Shown piece by piece: positions 13,291 through 23,607 of a stretch of DNA of 64,000 nt. This stretch comes from Durusdinium trenchii (Eukaryota; Sar; Dinophyceae; Suessiales; Symbiodiniaceae), in contig CAXAMN010023373.1 of NCBI GenBank assembly GCA_963970005.1, forward strand, positions 271,745 through 335,744, given 5' to 3'. Within the stretch, counting starts at the first letter, position 1, and every line of letters begins with the position of its first letter. The notes below the pieces were generated by a model, which had not been told where the DNA came from, searched no databases, and was given only the letters and a program-made list of their open reading frames with translations. Position numbers and translations under genes: made by a program.

Positions 13291-13375
13291 CGCCTGTAAG
13301 CAGTAAGCAGTTCCTTTGACTTAAGTGTTGTTGTTTGTTTGTGTGTCCACAGTAAGAACAGCAAATGTGCCTTGA

Positions 13376-13900
13376 GTAGGGATATGGGGACAAAAGGGAT
13401 ACAGGCCGGGGAATACAAGGGATACTGAGACAAAAGAGATGCAGGGACAAAAGGAATACAGTCACAAAAATGATACAGGCAAAAGGAATACGAGGAGGAC
13501 ACGGAAACAAAAAGGGAATGAATGGACAAAAGAGCTGAGACAATGATATGGTGATGAACAGGAATACTACAGTAATATTTAGTATTATTAATACTGTAAT
13601 AGTAATAGTAATACTGTTACAAATACGGTGGATTGAAACGGGATACTGGGACAAAAGGTGATAGGTAGGAGACAAAAGGGGTACGGGGACAAAAGGAACA
13701 CGGGGACAAAGGGGACACAGGGACAAGAGGAGTACATAAAATGAAAGGGACGTGTCCGGGATAAAAGGTTCGTTCAAAAAGGGATAGGAGATGATAGGAG
13801 ACAAAAGAGACACAAAGACAAACGGGATACAGGGCCAAAGAGGATATGGGGACACAAGGAATACGGGGATGAAAGGAATATTGCGATATGGACGGATATA
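13376..13900. repeat. Degenerate minisatellite, GGGACAAAAGGGATAC
   Basis: About 25 copies of a 14-18 bp unit close to GGGACAAAAGGGATAC lie head to tail, interrupted near 13555-13620 by an AT-rich patch. Pro/Leu/Ser-rich minus-strand frames across it are translation artefacts. It lies in an intron between the 13.2-kb and 14.1-kb exons. Confidence 0.9.
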
Positions 13901-14103
13901 GAATGATATATAGACGAATGGGTTAAAAGGGTTTTGGGATACAAATTTTACAAAATATCATGACTTCTGAGGTGGGAAGATGATCAGTATGATTTTTGAG
14001 TATGTTTAAAATCCGTTTGTTGTTAAATAAATCAATATATATATATATATTACATGAAATATCGTTATGGTGCATGTGCTGCATGTTGTTCTTTTTTGCC
14101 ATA

Positions 14104-15020
14104 GTGAGGAAGATCCTGAACTGCGGAAGAGGGCATCAAACGAAGCGGTGCGGCTGAATGGCTCTGGCGCAAGACAGCCATCTGATGACAACACCCTACA
14201 CACAGTGACTTCTACGTTGCTTGGTCTCGGGGATAAAGACTACCCGCTGGCAGAGGACGTTTTGAGAAACTACTCAAATCAAAAAGCTGCAGTGATGAAG
14301 CAAAGTGCATCATGGAATTTGGAACATGGTACAGTGCAAGAAGGGAATGACATCCCTGATGTGCCTGCGCGGATGGTATGCTCTGACATTTGCAGGTCTC
14401 GAGTTGCTGAGACAGGCAAGAAGGCGCCAGACACATTCCTTCGGGTCAAGGGCCTGTTGCGGAACATTTGCCGGTCGATGAAAGAGCAGGTGGCTGACAG
14501 CAAGAGACATCTCAGTCCAAGCTTGAGACACCCAATACTCCTTGGCAAAACCAACACAGAGATCAAAGCATGGCTTATCACCCAGCCTACGTTTAAGCCT
14601 TTGACCTTTGACGCTGTGCATTTGTCATATTGCTCTCCCACCCTTCTGCGATTTGAAACTGAGACTGTTGGCGGGCATCGGGTTCTGAAGTTTTGCAGCG
14701 CTGACCGTGTTGCGATGGATCTGACTGAGATGTCAGTGGCGCCTGCGAGTGGCTCACTATCATATTGCTTCACACGGGCCTATTCCCTTAGGATTGACAC
14801 CGAGCTGGCTGATCTACATTTGAGTCATGATTCTTTGGGGTGGGTTAACTTGGACGATCTTGACCCTGATGATGGTAATGAAGAAAATGATGAGGATGAT
14901 GATGGACCTGGAGATGGCGTTGACGATGTCAAGGATTTGATCAAGTCATTAAATGGTGGCACTGGCTCTGGCAAGAAGAAATCCAGTCAGTCAGGCATGA
15001 CCTGTTCTGTTTTACAGTAA
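14104..15020 (+). CDS. Large exon with acidic C-terminus
   Basis: A GCCATAG acceptor leads into a 305-residue frame starting EEDPELRKRASNEAVRL. The middle includes FKPLTFDAVHLSYCSPTLLR. Near the C-terminus there is an acidic run (DDLDPDDGNEENDEDDDG), then GTGSGKKKSSQSG and a stop at 15018-15020. The acidic tail suggests a nuclear or nucleic-acid-associated protein; that is inference. It may be the last exon of one gene, or the locus may continue into the small exons from 15.27 kb. Function unknown. Confidence 0.6.
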
Positions 15021-15265
15021 CAACTACTGTACCACATAATCTCTTTTGTAGGCACTCCAAGCATTAGCTGTAGTAGTAGTAACAGCTCGACTGGCTGAGC
15101 ATTCATAACTCCTAAGCTACATGGAGAGTTTTTGTGGGTAACGGTTGAATCTAACATAACTTGACTACATGCATTTAGTTTCTCTATTAAAAAATATATG
15201 TGTGTGTGTGTTAAAGTTATATATTATATTATATATGTGTCTATTCTTTTTATGTTGTTGTTCAG

Positions 15266-15641
15266 TGTCAGCATTGGGGTAACTGGGACTGCTGGTGAGT
15301 CATAAGGTATGAATAAGGTAAGTTTGCCCCTGCTCAATTGTTGGGTTAATTGTTTTGCCGCCCTCAGAACAAGAGGACACAACAACTAACACAAAAAACA
15401 ATTAACACTGTCTCTTATGTGACTTATGTAGTTCTGACACCGCACTGCTTTGTCTATGCCGTTGTATGATCCACGCTGCCATGCTAAGTTCCTTCCACTT
15501 TGACAGTTGCCTCACTGCTGAGGGCATTGTGTATGCGGCATAAGTGTGCCAGCGGCATAGAACATTCTGAAGATTCCAATACTAACGATGGTTCTAAAGC
15601 TGTAATTGGAGCAAACACAGGGTGTGATGCTGTTGGCTTAG
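15266..15641 (+). CDS. Small exons (15266-15294, 15507-15641)
   Basis: A 29-nt segment between TTCAG and a GTGAGT donor could be a micro-exon. A second segment after TGACAG reads ASLLRALCMRHKCASGIEHS and ends at TTAG|GTGTTG. Their order and strand fit continuation of the plus-strand locus. The phases were not fully verified. Confidence 0.35.
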
Positions 15642-16389
15642 GTGTTGAATATTGTGTACACCTCTTTGCAAAAGAAACACAATGATATCAGTGATATCGT
15701 ATCAGTAATATCATGAAACATGAATATCTTAGAATAAATAGTGATCCCACTAGTTTGCAAAGTGTGCTACTTCAATAACGCTTGCTCTTTCCGCTGTTGC
15801 AGAATATGGAGGGCTGTGCAAAGCATGGAGTGTTTGCTCTTGTTGATTTATCTTTCTTGTCATAGATGATTTTCTACAACGTGCAAATCATACTAATGAA
15901 TTGTGATGTTATGAGTTATGAATCATTAAGAACTTGCAATGTGAATGAATCAATAGTTTGTCAGTCAACTGTTTCGGATGTGGACAAACACACCTAGCTT
16001 CAGTCTAGACCCTCCAACCCCTCCGTCCAACAGAGGGAATGTGGAGCCATGCTGCAGACTACAGTTGCCTCCTCAATACACATCCCTAACTAGCTTTACT
16101 TTGACCATTCCCGATCTCACTCTGCACATACAGCCCTCTTTAGTGTAATGGATGCCTATTCTAGGGAGGTGATAGTGGCTTTGGGTCAGGGTCATTTTCA
16201 CTGTCCAGCAGGTCAACATCGGTGCGCCACTCATTTAAATTACCAGTGAAGTGTCAAGCTGGTTTGTGGGGGCAACAACAAAGACATAACGCTCCTCATT
16301 CAGGTATTTGCTGACACAATAATATAATGAATAATATAGTTCATTCCTTGTGATCTGTGCCGACGTGTGATGATCCCTGGCGGGGCCAG

Positions 16390-16565
16390 GATGCCAAAAG
16401 ACTGGCGCACCCAAGACCGCCACAGCAAACAAGGACAACGAGGACGAAGGTTTGCTGAAGGTGTGGCTAGATGCTTGGGAGGAACAGCTAGGACATGCCA
16501 GTTGCTTTTGCTTCCCAAATGGAGTGAAAACCAAGCCTCCAACGATCACCAAGTCTTCAAAGCAG
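16390..16565 (+). CDS. Exon of plus-strand locus
   Basis: After GGCCAG|G the frame reads through GAPKTATANKDNEDEGLLKV and WLDAWEEQLGHASCFCFPNG, and ends at AAGCAG|GTGCCT. Both splice sites look good. Acidic and Trp-containing, with two closely spaced Cys. No known domain. Confidence 0.45.
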
Positions 16566-16877
16566 GTGCCTCTCTATGTTTATTACCCTCCCGCAAACTA
16601 ACGTGGAACCTCGGAATTGACCGATGGAAAAACTGTTTCCTCTACAACCAACTGGTTTTGGGGGTCCATGTTAATCTGCAGGGGGAGTACATTTTTTCTT
16701 TGTATTTATGTGATATGATTTGATATGTTACATATGTTCTTTGAACTTGGAAAGACCATTAGGAAGGCCTTCATATTATCTTTGTTCGATTTCAATTGAC
16801 AAGGAGTTCCGTGTGTCAATATGTGTTGTTGGCCATCACCTCAATACCCACACCAATCTGATCCTCTGTTGTGCAAG

Positions 16878-17030
16878 GTGCCCTCAAGTTCATCAGTATT
16901 TGCGAGTGCGAGAGCTTCAGCTTCCTCTTCCTCCAGCAAGATCAGCAAGGCACAGGTTAAATCCGGACGTGAGCCTCGTGTTCCACCTTATTTCATGGAC
17001 GACAAGGGCTATGTCTATGTGCAGGAACAT
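16878..17030 (+). CDS. Ser-rich exon
   Basis: A TGCAAG|GTGCCC acceptor opens a frame with a serine/alanine stretch (SVFASARASASSSSSKISKA), then EPRVPPYFMDDKGYVYVQ. It looks like a flexible linker leading into a folded segment. The donor is uncertain. The frame fails in the intron soon after. Confidence 0.4.
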
Positions 17031-17330
17031 GTTGATGACAAATCAATATGTGTTGGAGTCTTTACTTCAACTTCAAATACTTGGTTTTCTAGTTTTAGAC
17101 ACATGGTTTTAAACAGTTAAACGGACAAAAGGTCAAACAGGAGAGGAAATTTGGAGAGACATGGTATCACTCTACCCCCCCCCCCAAAAAAAGAACAAAA
17201 AGAAAAACAAAGAAGCTATCTTCTATCTAAAGAAAGTATATATTATATATTTATTTATGTAATACTAGTTTGTACTACCCACAACTGCCAGCTCTGCTGA
17301 CAACCACGATGTTCTAAGGTCGCATTACAG

Positions 17331-17539
17331 AGATGAAAAAGGGAACACCACAACATGCAATCTCCGCGAAGTGCTACTTGCACCAATGCAGTGTTCTCAA
17401 GATTGCCAAATCTTTGCCAGTGAATGCCTTTGAGAAGATTATGATCTGGCTATACGAGGGGCACGTTCGAGCATTGAAAGGGACTGACAAAATGGAGCAC
17501 ACCAAAATGTTTTGGGTGCCTTCGACAGTTCTGGAAATG
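17331..17539 (+). CDS. Exon of plus-strand locus
   Basis: After ATTACAG the frame reads MKKGTPQHAISAKCYLHQCS and continues to SLPVNAFEKIMIWLYEGHVR before an AAATG|GTTGTA donor. The density of charged and aromatic residues is coding-like. Unknown function. Confidence 0.45.
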
Positions 17540-17697
17540 GTTGTATGTGCTAAATGCTATATGATGTGTCTATGTGTCTAATAGACTCTATATCACATGT
17601 GCTGTGATTCAGTGATCGTGAACCAATCAGAAGATCCTGTGATGTTTTGTTGGTTAGTTGTTTTTCTGTGTATGCCAAACCATATCTGCGGGTCTAG

Positions 17698-17840
17698 GCA
17701 ATGGTGGCAGCATGACAAGACAACGACGGGAAATTGAGACGTTATTCGTGGCAATTCATTGCAGGAGAATTTACAAGGAGTTGGAGGAAAAAAAGAGGTT
17801 GTTGGAGAGTTGGAAAATGAAGTTCCAGACAGTGATGTTG
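17698..17840 (+). CDS. Coiled-coil exon
   Basis: After TCTAG|G the frame runs through MTRQRREIETLFVAIHCRRI and YKELEEKKRLLESWKMKF, a predicted charged coiled coil, to a donor at GTTG|GTTTGC. It precedes the large inverted repeat at 17.88 kb. Function unknown. Confidence 0.4.
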
Positions 17841-17879
17841 GTTTGCAGAAGAATTCAGTTCACATGCCATGATATACTT

Positions 17880-18195
17880 TGGTTCATTGCTTGTACGCAC
17901 GCACACACATGTTCATCCACATGCGCACATGCATGTTCACATGCATGTTCACATGTACACATGCATGTTCACATGCACGCTTAGTCGTTCACATGTTCAC
18001 TTTTGCCTCTGTTCAGTTTTAAGAGGTAATTTTAACAAAATAAGGCCTTATTTTTACAAAACCACCTCTTAAAAGTGAACATAGCACACAATGAACATAT
18101 GCACATATGAACAAGCAAATGAACATGCCAATGCGCGGGTGAGCGCGCAAGTGAACGTGCGAGTGCGCAGTCTAGTGAACAATTGAGCGAACGGT
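17880..18195. repeat. Large imperfect palindrome with GTTCACATG arms
   Basis: The left arm is built of GTTCACATG and CACATGCATGTTCAC repeats. The right arm is built of GTGAAC, ATGAACATATG and CAAGTGAACGTGC repeats in the opposite orientation. They flank a nearly perfect 58-bp palindrome (18017-18074) centred on AAGG|CCTT, with outer arms TTTTAAGAGG and CCTCTTAAAA. It could extrude as a cruciform or form a long RNA hairpin if it lies in an intron. Confidence 0.8.
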
Positions 18196-18506
18196 TTGCT
18201 GATGATGTTCTCTGACCAGCTGCATTTACATCTCAAACAAATCTTGCCTTTTTTTGTGACTTGAGTTGGTTTCCAAACCAATCACGTGTCAGTGTGATTT
18301 GCAATGGCGAGTTCGAACCCAAAAGCGCCTTCACCACCTGACAGTATAACCCTCCCAGAGGGTTATATTGCTTTGAGAGACTTGTATTGTATATCATATA
18401 CTATGTATTTTCTATGTTGTATTACTATGTGCTATGTGCATTTTGGGTTTTGTTTTCTCGAACAAAAGGGTCATATAACATGTATGTATATACACGTTTC
18501 GTGTAG

Positions 18507-18666
18507 CCAAGGGTGCCAATTCTGCTTATGCTGGACAACCGAGAAATGTCCGGTGCCACGATCCTCCTATGTGGAGCGTTGGTTTCCACTGATGCCGTGG
18601 GGGGGTGGGACGTGGGATTGTCCAAAAGGGCCAAATTGTCTACTGTGTGTCAATGCTACTTGGCAA
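18507..18666 (+). CDS. Cys-rich exon (zinc-binding-like)
   Basis: After GTGTAG the frame QGCQFCLCWTTEKCPVPRSS continues to WDCPKGPNCLLCVNATWQ and ends at CAA|GTGTCT. C-x2-C-x-C and C-x5-C-x2-C clusters suggest a zinc-binding fold (inference). A second frame is also open, so the frame choice rests on the cysteine pattern. The next candidate exon begins at 18739 after TTTTTTAG|G, where two frames stay open. Confidence 0.4.
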
Positions 18667-18738
18667 GTGTCTGTCTGTTCTTTGACGATGTTTTTGTCAC
18701 ATGTTATTGTCCCTCTCTCTCTCTGAACTGTTTTTTAG

Positions 18739-18830
18739 GTTCACAGCGGAGGAGGTTGGGAATTGGAATTGGGCTCTATGAAGAAGTGTGCCATACATTT
18801 CAAACAGAACCCTACCAGGCTGCACGCGTG
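18739..18830 (+). CDS. Candidate exon, frame ambiguous
   Basis: A poly-T tract and AG|G acceptor precede it. One frame reads VHSGGGWELELGSMKKCAIH and joins the preceding exon at phase 0. Another reads RRLGIGIGLYEEVCHTFQTE. I favour the first because of the phase match. Donor not assigned. Confidence 0.3.
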
Positions 18831-19119
18831 GTTTTGGTTGCACATAGTAGTGCAGCAGCATCAATGTAATATATGTGCTGACTTGTTGCTGTGTGTACTG
18901 TTTTCAGTTAGACTTGCGATAGTCACCTGAACTTAGGTGGATTAGACAAAGGACTTGTTTGATAGAACTCCGGATTGCGAATCCTAATTGCCGCATCCGC
19001 GATGCCTCACAGTTGGGACCAAGAACGAGCCTGGTCTTAAATGTTCAACATCGGTGTTGAATTCTCACACAGCTGCCACAAACATACAAGCACAAACACA
19101 CATCATGTCCTCACTTAAG

Positions 19120-19288
19120 GACAGTGGAGATCCATGAGGACAATGCTGATGAGCTAACGGCTCCATTACAGTTCTTCATTGAATTGTCGGTCTATACTTC
19201 ACTTGTCTCAAAGCCTGATGACAGCAAAATTGAATACAAGAAGTTCCAGGGGGCTCAAGTGCCAGGAGTTTCTTGGCTTTTGAAAGAG
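19120..19288 (+). CDS. Exon: joins in frame to 19394
   Basis: Acceptor TTAAG|G and donor AAAGAG|GTACTT bound a 169-nt exon reading TVEIHEDNADELTAPLQFFI and ending PGVSWLLKE. It joins the next exon at phase 0. It opens the best-supported chain of exons (19120-19288, 19394-19702, 19759-20541, 20695-22029, 22396-22929), which gives one continuous frame of over 1,000 codons. Unknown family. Confidence 0.6.
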
Positions 19289-19393
19289 GTACTTAGTTAG
19301 CATCGCCGATCGCTACAAACATAGACCAAGACCCATAAAGACACGAACATAGACCAAGACTATTATACTGTTCTGTACACCTGTATGACTCAG

Positions 19394-19702
19394 GTGACAG
19401 TGTGTGGTCGACATTGGTCACAGATGTGGGATGATGGGCAACACGGTATCTACCGACTCGAGGCAAAAAGCACCACCACAGTCAAGCGCAAGCATGAGCT
19501 CATAGACAATGATGCTTTGCAATTAGTGGATGGATTAGTGGATAAGACATATGAACATGCCAAAAGGGCTGTCCTGAGTGATCAGACACGGCGTGTCACC
19601 AACACTCCATCTATGAGCGCCCTGTCCAACATCTCCAAGCTTCTCGACAAGGATGATGAGAATGACGTTGATGATGTACACCATTCAGACACCAAGTCTA
19701 CC
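19394..19702 (+). CDS. Exon with NWxxWD-like segment and acidic tail
   Basis: Acceptor ACTCAG|GTGACA, donor CTACC|GTACGT. It reads VTVCGRHWSQMWDDGQHGIY, then a charged helix and an Asp-rich stretch (KLLDKDDENDVDDVH). The downstream intron (19703-19758, 56 nt, GTACGT...AAAG|G) removes the frame conflict with the next exon and keeps the frame. Confidence 0.6.
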
Positions 19703-19758
19703 GTACGTGGCCATACACCTTCCCAACCTGTTCAAGGTCAAACTCAAAGCGATGAAAG

Positions 19759-20541
19759 GCCTTACTCTTGGCTTCCTTCAAGCCATCTTCACATGAGAAG
19801 GAGAACAAGATCCCAGAGGCCAAGCCAAAAGGCAAAGCAGGTGCCAAACCAAAGTCAGGACCGAAAAAGAGAACCGATGGAACCACAGGTGATGATGAAA
19901 CTGGGGCCAAAAAAGCACGTCTCATCACATCATTGGAACCAGTTGCAGCGCCAGGCAAGACACATAGAACAGACAATGTGGCTGCTTCCAACCAGATGGC
20001 GGAGGCAGACAAGACATGGCTGGACAATGCCAAAGCCAGCTTAAGGGCTGCACTCAGCATCCAGCCTGGCAATGAAGACCTTGAGATGAAGAATTGCCTG
20101 GCCGACAGCCTCAAGAGGGCGACATCACTGATGACAAGTGTGCGGGCTCGGAGGAGAAGTCTCAAAAGACGAACAGAGGAGACACGAGAGGGAGCTATGA
20201 ACGACGCCACAGAGATTGAGGAACAACTACAACTCTTGATTGACTTTGTCAAGCTGATGCAAAAGCCGTGCTCAACTAGTCATGGCAATGTTGGGGACCT
20301 TTGCTATGCCAAGATCGACATGCTGGTTGACCACGGCGGCAACTTCAGCCCGTCCGTGTTCAAGATGGTTACTCGCATGATGTGGCTGGATGACTTGAAA
20401 TGGAAGAGATGGGAAGAGATGCAGGAAGTCACATTCAAATTCATTCAACGAAGTTGCTCAGGAATGGACTGCGTTGCTTTTATGGTTCAGTGTATGAATG
20501 TGAACCTGCAGAAACTTCTCAAGGCCATTCCATTAGAGCAG
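19759..20541 (+). CDS. Basic Lys-rich exon (probable nuclear localisation)
   Basis: 261 codons, phase 0 at both ends. The N-terminal third is Lys/Pro-rich (NKIPEAKPKGKAGAKPKSG and KKRTDGTTG), consistent with nuclear localisation and disorder. The rest is helical: KTWLDNAKASLRAALSIQPG, a bipartite basic patch RARRRSLKRR, then CYAKIDMLVDHGGNFSPSVF and WKRWEEMQEVTFKFIQRSC. The exon ends PLEQ|GTTACT. No catalytic motif. A chromatin or RNA-associated role is inferred only from the basic tail. Confidence 0.65.
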
Positions 20542-20694
20542 GTTACTCGCCTGCAAAACAAAACTCTGTGTGTGTTGTGTAAATCAACTGAGTATGCTGT
20601 GAGCCGATCGAAATTAAATGTTTGATGGGGAACGATTCATTGAGTTGTTGTTTCATCAATGCTTCAGCCAGTTGCTATTATTTTTCCATCTCAG

Positions 20695-22029
20695 GTTAGT
20701 CTGGAGCCCTCCGAGTCTATTGAAGCTTCCTTTGAACCATTGGTGACCTTTGTGGAGAAGATGTCTTTCGTGGAAAAACTGCCCGACAAGCAATCTTCAG
20801 AGGATTTTGGTCACATTTTGAGCATTCTGAAGGCATCATCAACAAGCCCGACAAAAACATCCAAAGCCGTGCAGGAGGTAAAGGAATCAGCTTCAGCAGA
20901 TCGCATGATTCTGGCAACCTTCAATGCTTTGCCCCAGGGCAAGCGGTTCTTGGAGTTGGCAGATGAGTCGTGTCAAAAGAAGCTGAAGGCCAATGAGCAC
21001 CTATTGAAGTTTGATACTGTGCGGGCAGAATGCGCAGCGTTCTCGGAATCCTTCGATTCAGGTCGCCAGCCACCTGATATGAAGATGTTGGTGGATGAAT
21101 CATGGCGGTTGGCTAAGGAGTATGCCGCAGCAGCTTCATCCCCAAGTGTTGGGCTTGACTCAACACATGCCTCCACAGTGGCTGCCAAGAAGGATGCATC
21201 CAATGCCCTCTCCGAGTTCATAGCGGACCTTGCCAAGTCTCATTTGGCAACAGAAAGTCTCGAGTGGGTAGGACAGCAATGTCGGAGGGCAGAGAAGGAA
21301 GAGAATGACACCGTATTTTCCTTGGACAGTGTTCCAGCATGGCACATTTTGCGGTTGCGTGGTGTGGAAGCCAAATATGCTTCCGGTGCAGAAGAACTGA
21401 TTTGCCTTGTCATCACCTTCCATGATGCAACTGCTGAGCTTGGTAAGTGTTTGAATGCTGCTTTTGCAGAAGCAGCTTCCTTGGATCGGAACAAGGCAAC
21501 GACGTTGTGCTCCAGCTTTTCTGTTTGGAGGAACAGCCAGTCTTCTTTGGTTCAGAAACTGAGAGACACCAGTCCGACTTTCATTGAAGCGCTTACTTGT
21601 CTCAGTACTCATTTGCAACGGAAAGTTGGCACTTGCTTTCAGTCAGCCTGGGTTACCATGATGGAAAAGCCAATCAGTGTCCTTCTTGAGATTGCGCGGA
21701 AGGCAGCTGAAGCTGATTCGGGCCTACTAAAAGCGCTTGCTGCCACTTCTCTTGACATTTCCTCTTTGATGGAGATCTGCAATGATGCAGGCTTTATTGT
21801 CACCGGAATGGGTGAATCAGACGCAAAGATGAATTTGCAAACCGCCACCAGCTACATGAAGTTTCAGATGGATGCCTTCAATTCTCTCAAGATCATCAAA
21901 GAGTCTGAAGAGGTTGACATGTTGCCGTCTATGGGCAAAACAATGAGAAACTTCTTTGACATGTTCAAGGCGGTGTTGGATTTGGCGGAGGAGTCCAAAC
22001 CCACGCTGACTATGGGCATCAAAACTGAG
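20695..22029 (+). CDS. Long helical exon
   Basis: 445 codons, phase 0 at both ends, after CATCTCAG|GTTAGT. It is almost entirely helix-forming, for example PLVTFVEKMSFVEKLPDKQ, LEWVGQQCRRAEKEENDTVF, RNFFDMFKAVLDLAEESKP. No transmembrane segment, zinc cluster or nucleotide-binding motif. It ends TMGIKTE before a GC donor (GAG|GCTTGTAGG); the GC-AG intron 22030-22395 joins in frame to the last exon. It resembles a HEAT/alpha-solenoid scaffold only in helix content, so no family is claimed. Confidence 0.65.
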
Positions 22030-22395
22030 GCTTGTAGGCTTCTTGCAGTTTGTTGCAGAAACCTTTGTCTTTCGTTGGTGCATTGATAGCTGTGTATATT
22101 TTTTTGGCCTGACAGTTAGCCTATAGTATAGTCTGTAGTCTATAGTTTTGTCGTGAGTTGGTGGGCTGAGGTCAGCCGGACATCGCCTCTTCCCAGTGCT
22201 GGTCCCTGGCAAGACAGGTGATGGCGTCACTGAAGCGGTCTTCGTGCATTTCTTTGATCTTTGCCAGATTTGGTCCATATGTATGTTTCAACTGTTGGAT
22301 ATTTATTATATAGATAGATCGTATCATAGACATGTGACATAGACCACAGATCAAATAGATAATAAATCATTACTATTGTGATTCTCACAATATAG

Positions 22396-22929
22396 GCGGC
22401 ATTTGATGCCTTACCTCAGGAGAGGCTGTTCACCTATTTTGAGAAGAAGTTGCTGACGTTGTCAAAGCTTTGTCGGGACAATCTGTCCAATGCAATGGCC
22501 AAGCTGAACAAGCACTTCCCTTTGCCGGAGTACGCGCCCGAGAAAGAGAAGGAGTTTCAAGCAGAACTTTTGGGCAACAACAGCACCTTACACAAGGCCA
22601 TCACTGCTGCTGCCACAGAAGTTGAGAATGCCATCAAGACTGCGGAACAGGTATGCCAAAACATGGGTATGGAGATTAGCGAATTACTACAAGGAGACCA
22701 GACCTTGGCACTATCCCGTGTCGCTGATGGCCGGCAAGCGTTGGCAACTTCAACTATTCTCCGAATCTTGTCTTGCAAGGCTGCTGAAAATTCCTCGGCA
22801 GCACTGCTGCCCAGCTTGAAAGCCATGTTCGAGTACATGGAAGGGCGCTCTATCATCCTACCAGAGGGAATCCAGACACGGGCGGATGAGCTTGAGAAGC
22901 GACTGGTGGCTGCTTCCAAAAAGAAGTGA
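22396..22929 (+). CDS. Terminal exon, Lys-rich end
   Basis: Acceptor AATATAG|G; frame AAFDALPQERLFTYFEKKLL, through KLNKHFPLPEYAPEKEKEFQ, to the final ASKKK and TGA at 22927-22929. Helical throughout, with mixed Glu/Lys. It is the probable 3' end of the locus, because the next 600 bp lack coding frames and the following gene has its own start. The terminal KKK could be an ER-retrieval-like or simply basic tail; undecided. Confidence 0.65.
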   Translation, partial: AAFDALPQERLFTYFEKKLLTLSKLCRDNLSNAMAKLNKHFPLPEYAPEKEKEFQAELLGNNSTLHKAITAAATEVENAIKTAEQVCQNMGMEISELLQGDQTLALSRVADGRQALATSTILRILSCKAAENSSAALLPSLKAMFEYMEGRSIILPEGIQTRADELEKRLVAASKKK

Positions 22930-23607
22930 TTGGAGTGAGAGCATCTCACCATCAAGGTAAATACTCCTTGAGTTAATTCAGGGTTCATGAGATGGCCTTC
23001 ACAATACTTTCCTTGCAACCCGCGCCTGTGTAGCACCTTCTGGCTTGGGGTGTTCCAGGATGTCTGCATGTATGGCCGGTTGCTCTAATCCCATCGCACA
23101 CTTCCTCCCGATTCCAAAGCTGTAAGTTCTTTAGACTTGCCTTTTCCATCAATGAACCTGCCTATATATCATTGATTGCTGCCCACTGATCCATTTGTAT
23201 GTTTTGTTTATTATGTTACTTAATTCAATTCAGAAATCATCTTCAAAGGAATGGGAGTCTTTCTCAAAATCGCAAAGCATGTTTGAATGCAATAGTCGGA
23301 AGCCGCCGATCACCGTGAAGTCAAGTAGACATTAGTGGAGAACAAAAGTGGAGAGAATGGAATGAATTGAACTGGTTTGTTTGCTGCTGTTTTTGTCACA
23401 GTTGCTGCCTCATTGCTTTTTTTCATGTTTTCTACATGCCCTGGCTTTGTTGCCCCTTTTGACCAGCACACGACTAGGTCACAGAGAGACAAACAAACAG
23501 AGGGAGAGACAAAGGAAACTAAGACTACGACCACAAAACTAGGTCAGATTTATTGTATTGATTTCAAGTATCTTCTATTGTCATTCTAGTTTGCATTTGG
23601 TTTTGTG

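Noticed and set aside
13223-13855. 210-codon Pro/Leu/Ser-rich minus-strand frame
   Set aside because: Pure shadow of the GGGACAAAAGGGATAC minisatellite.
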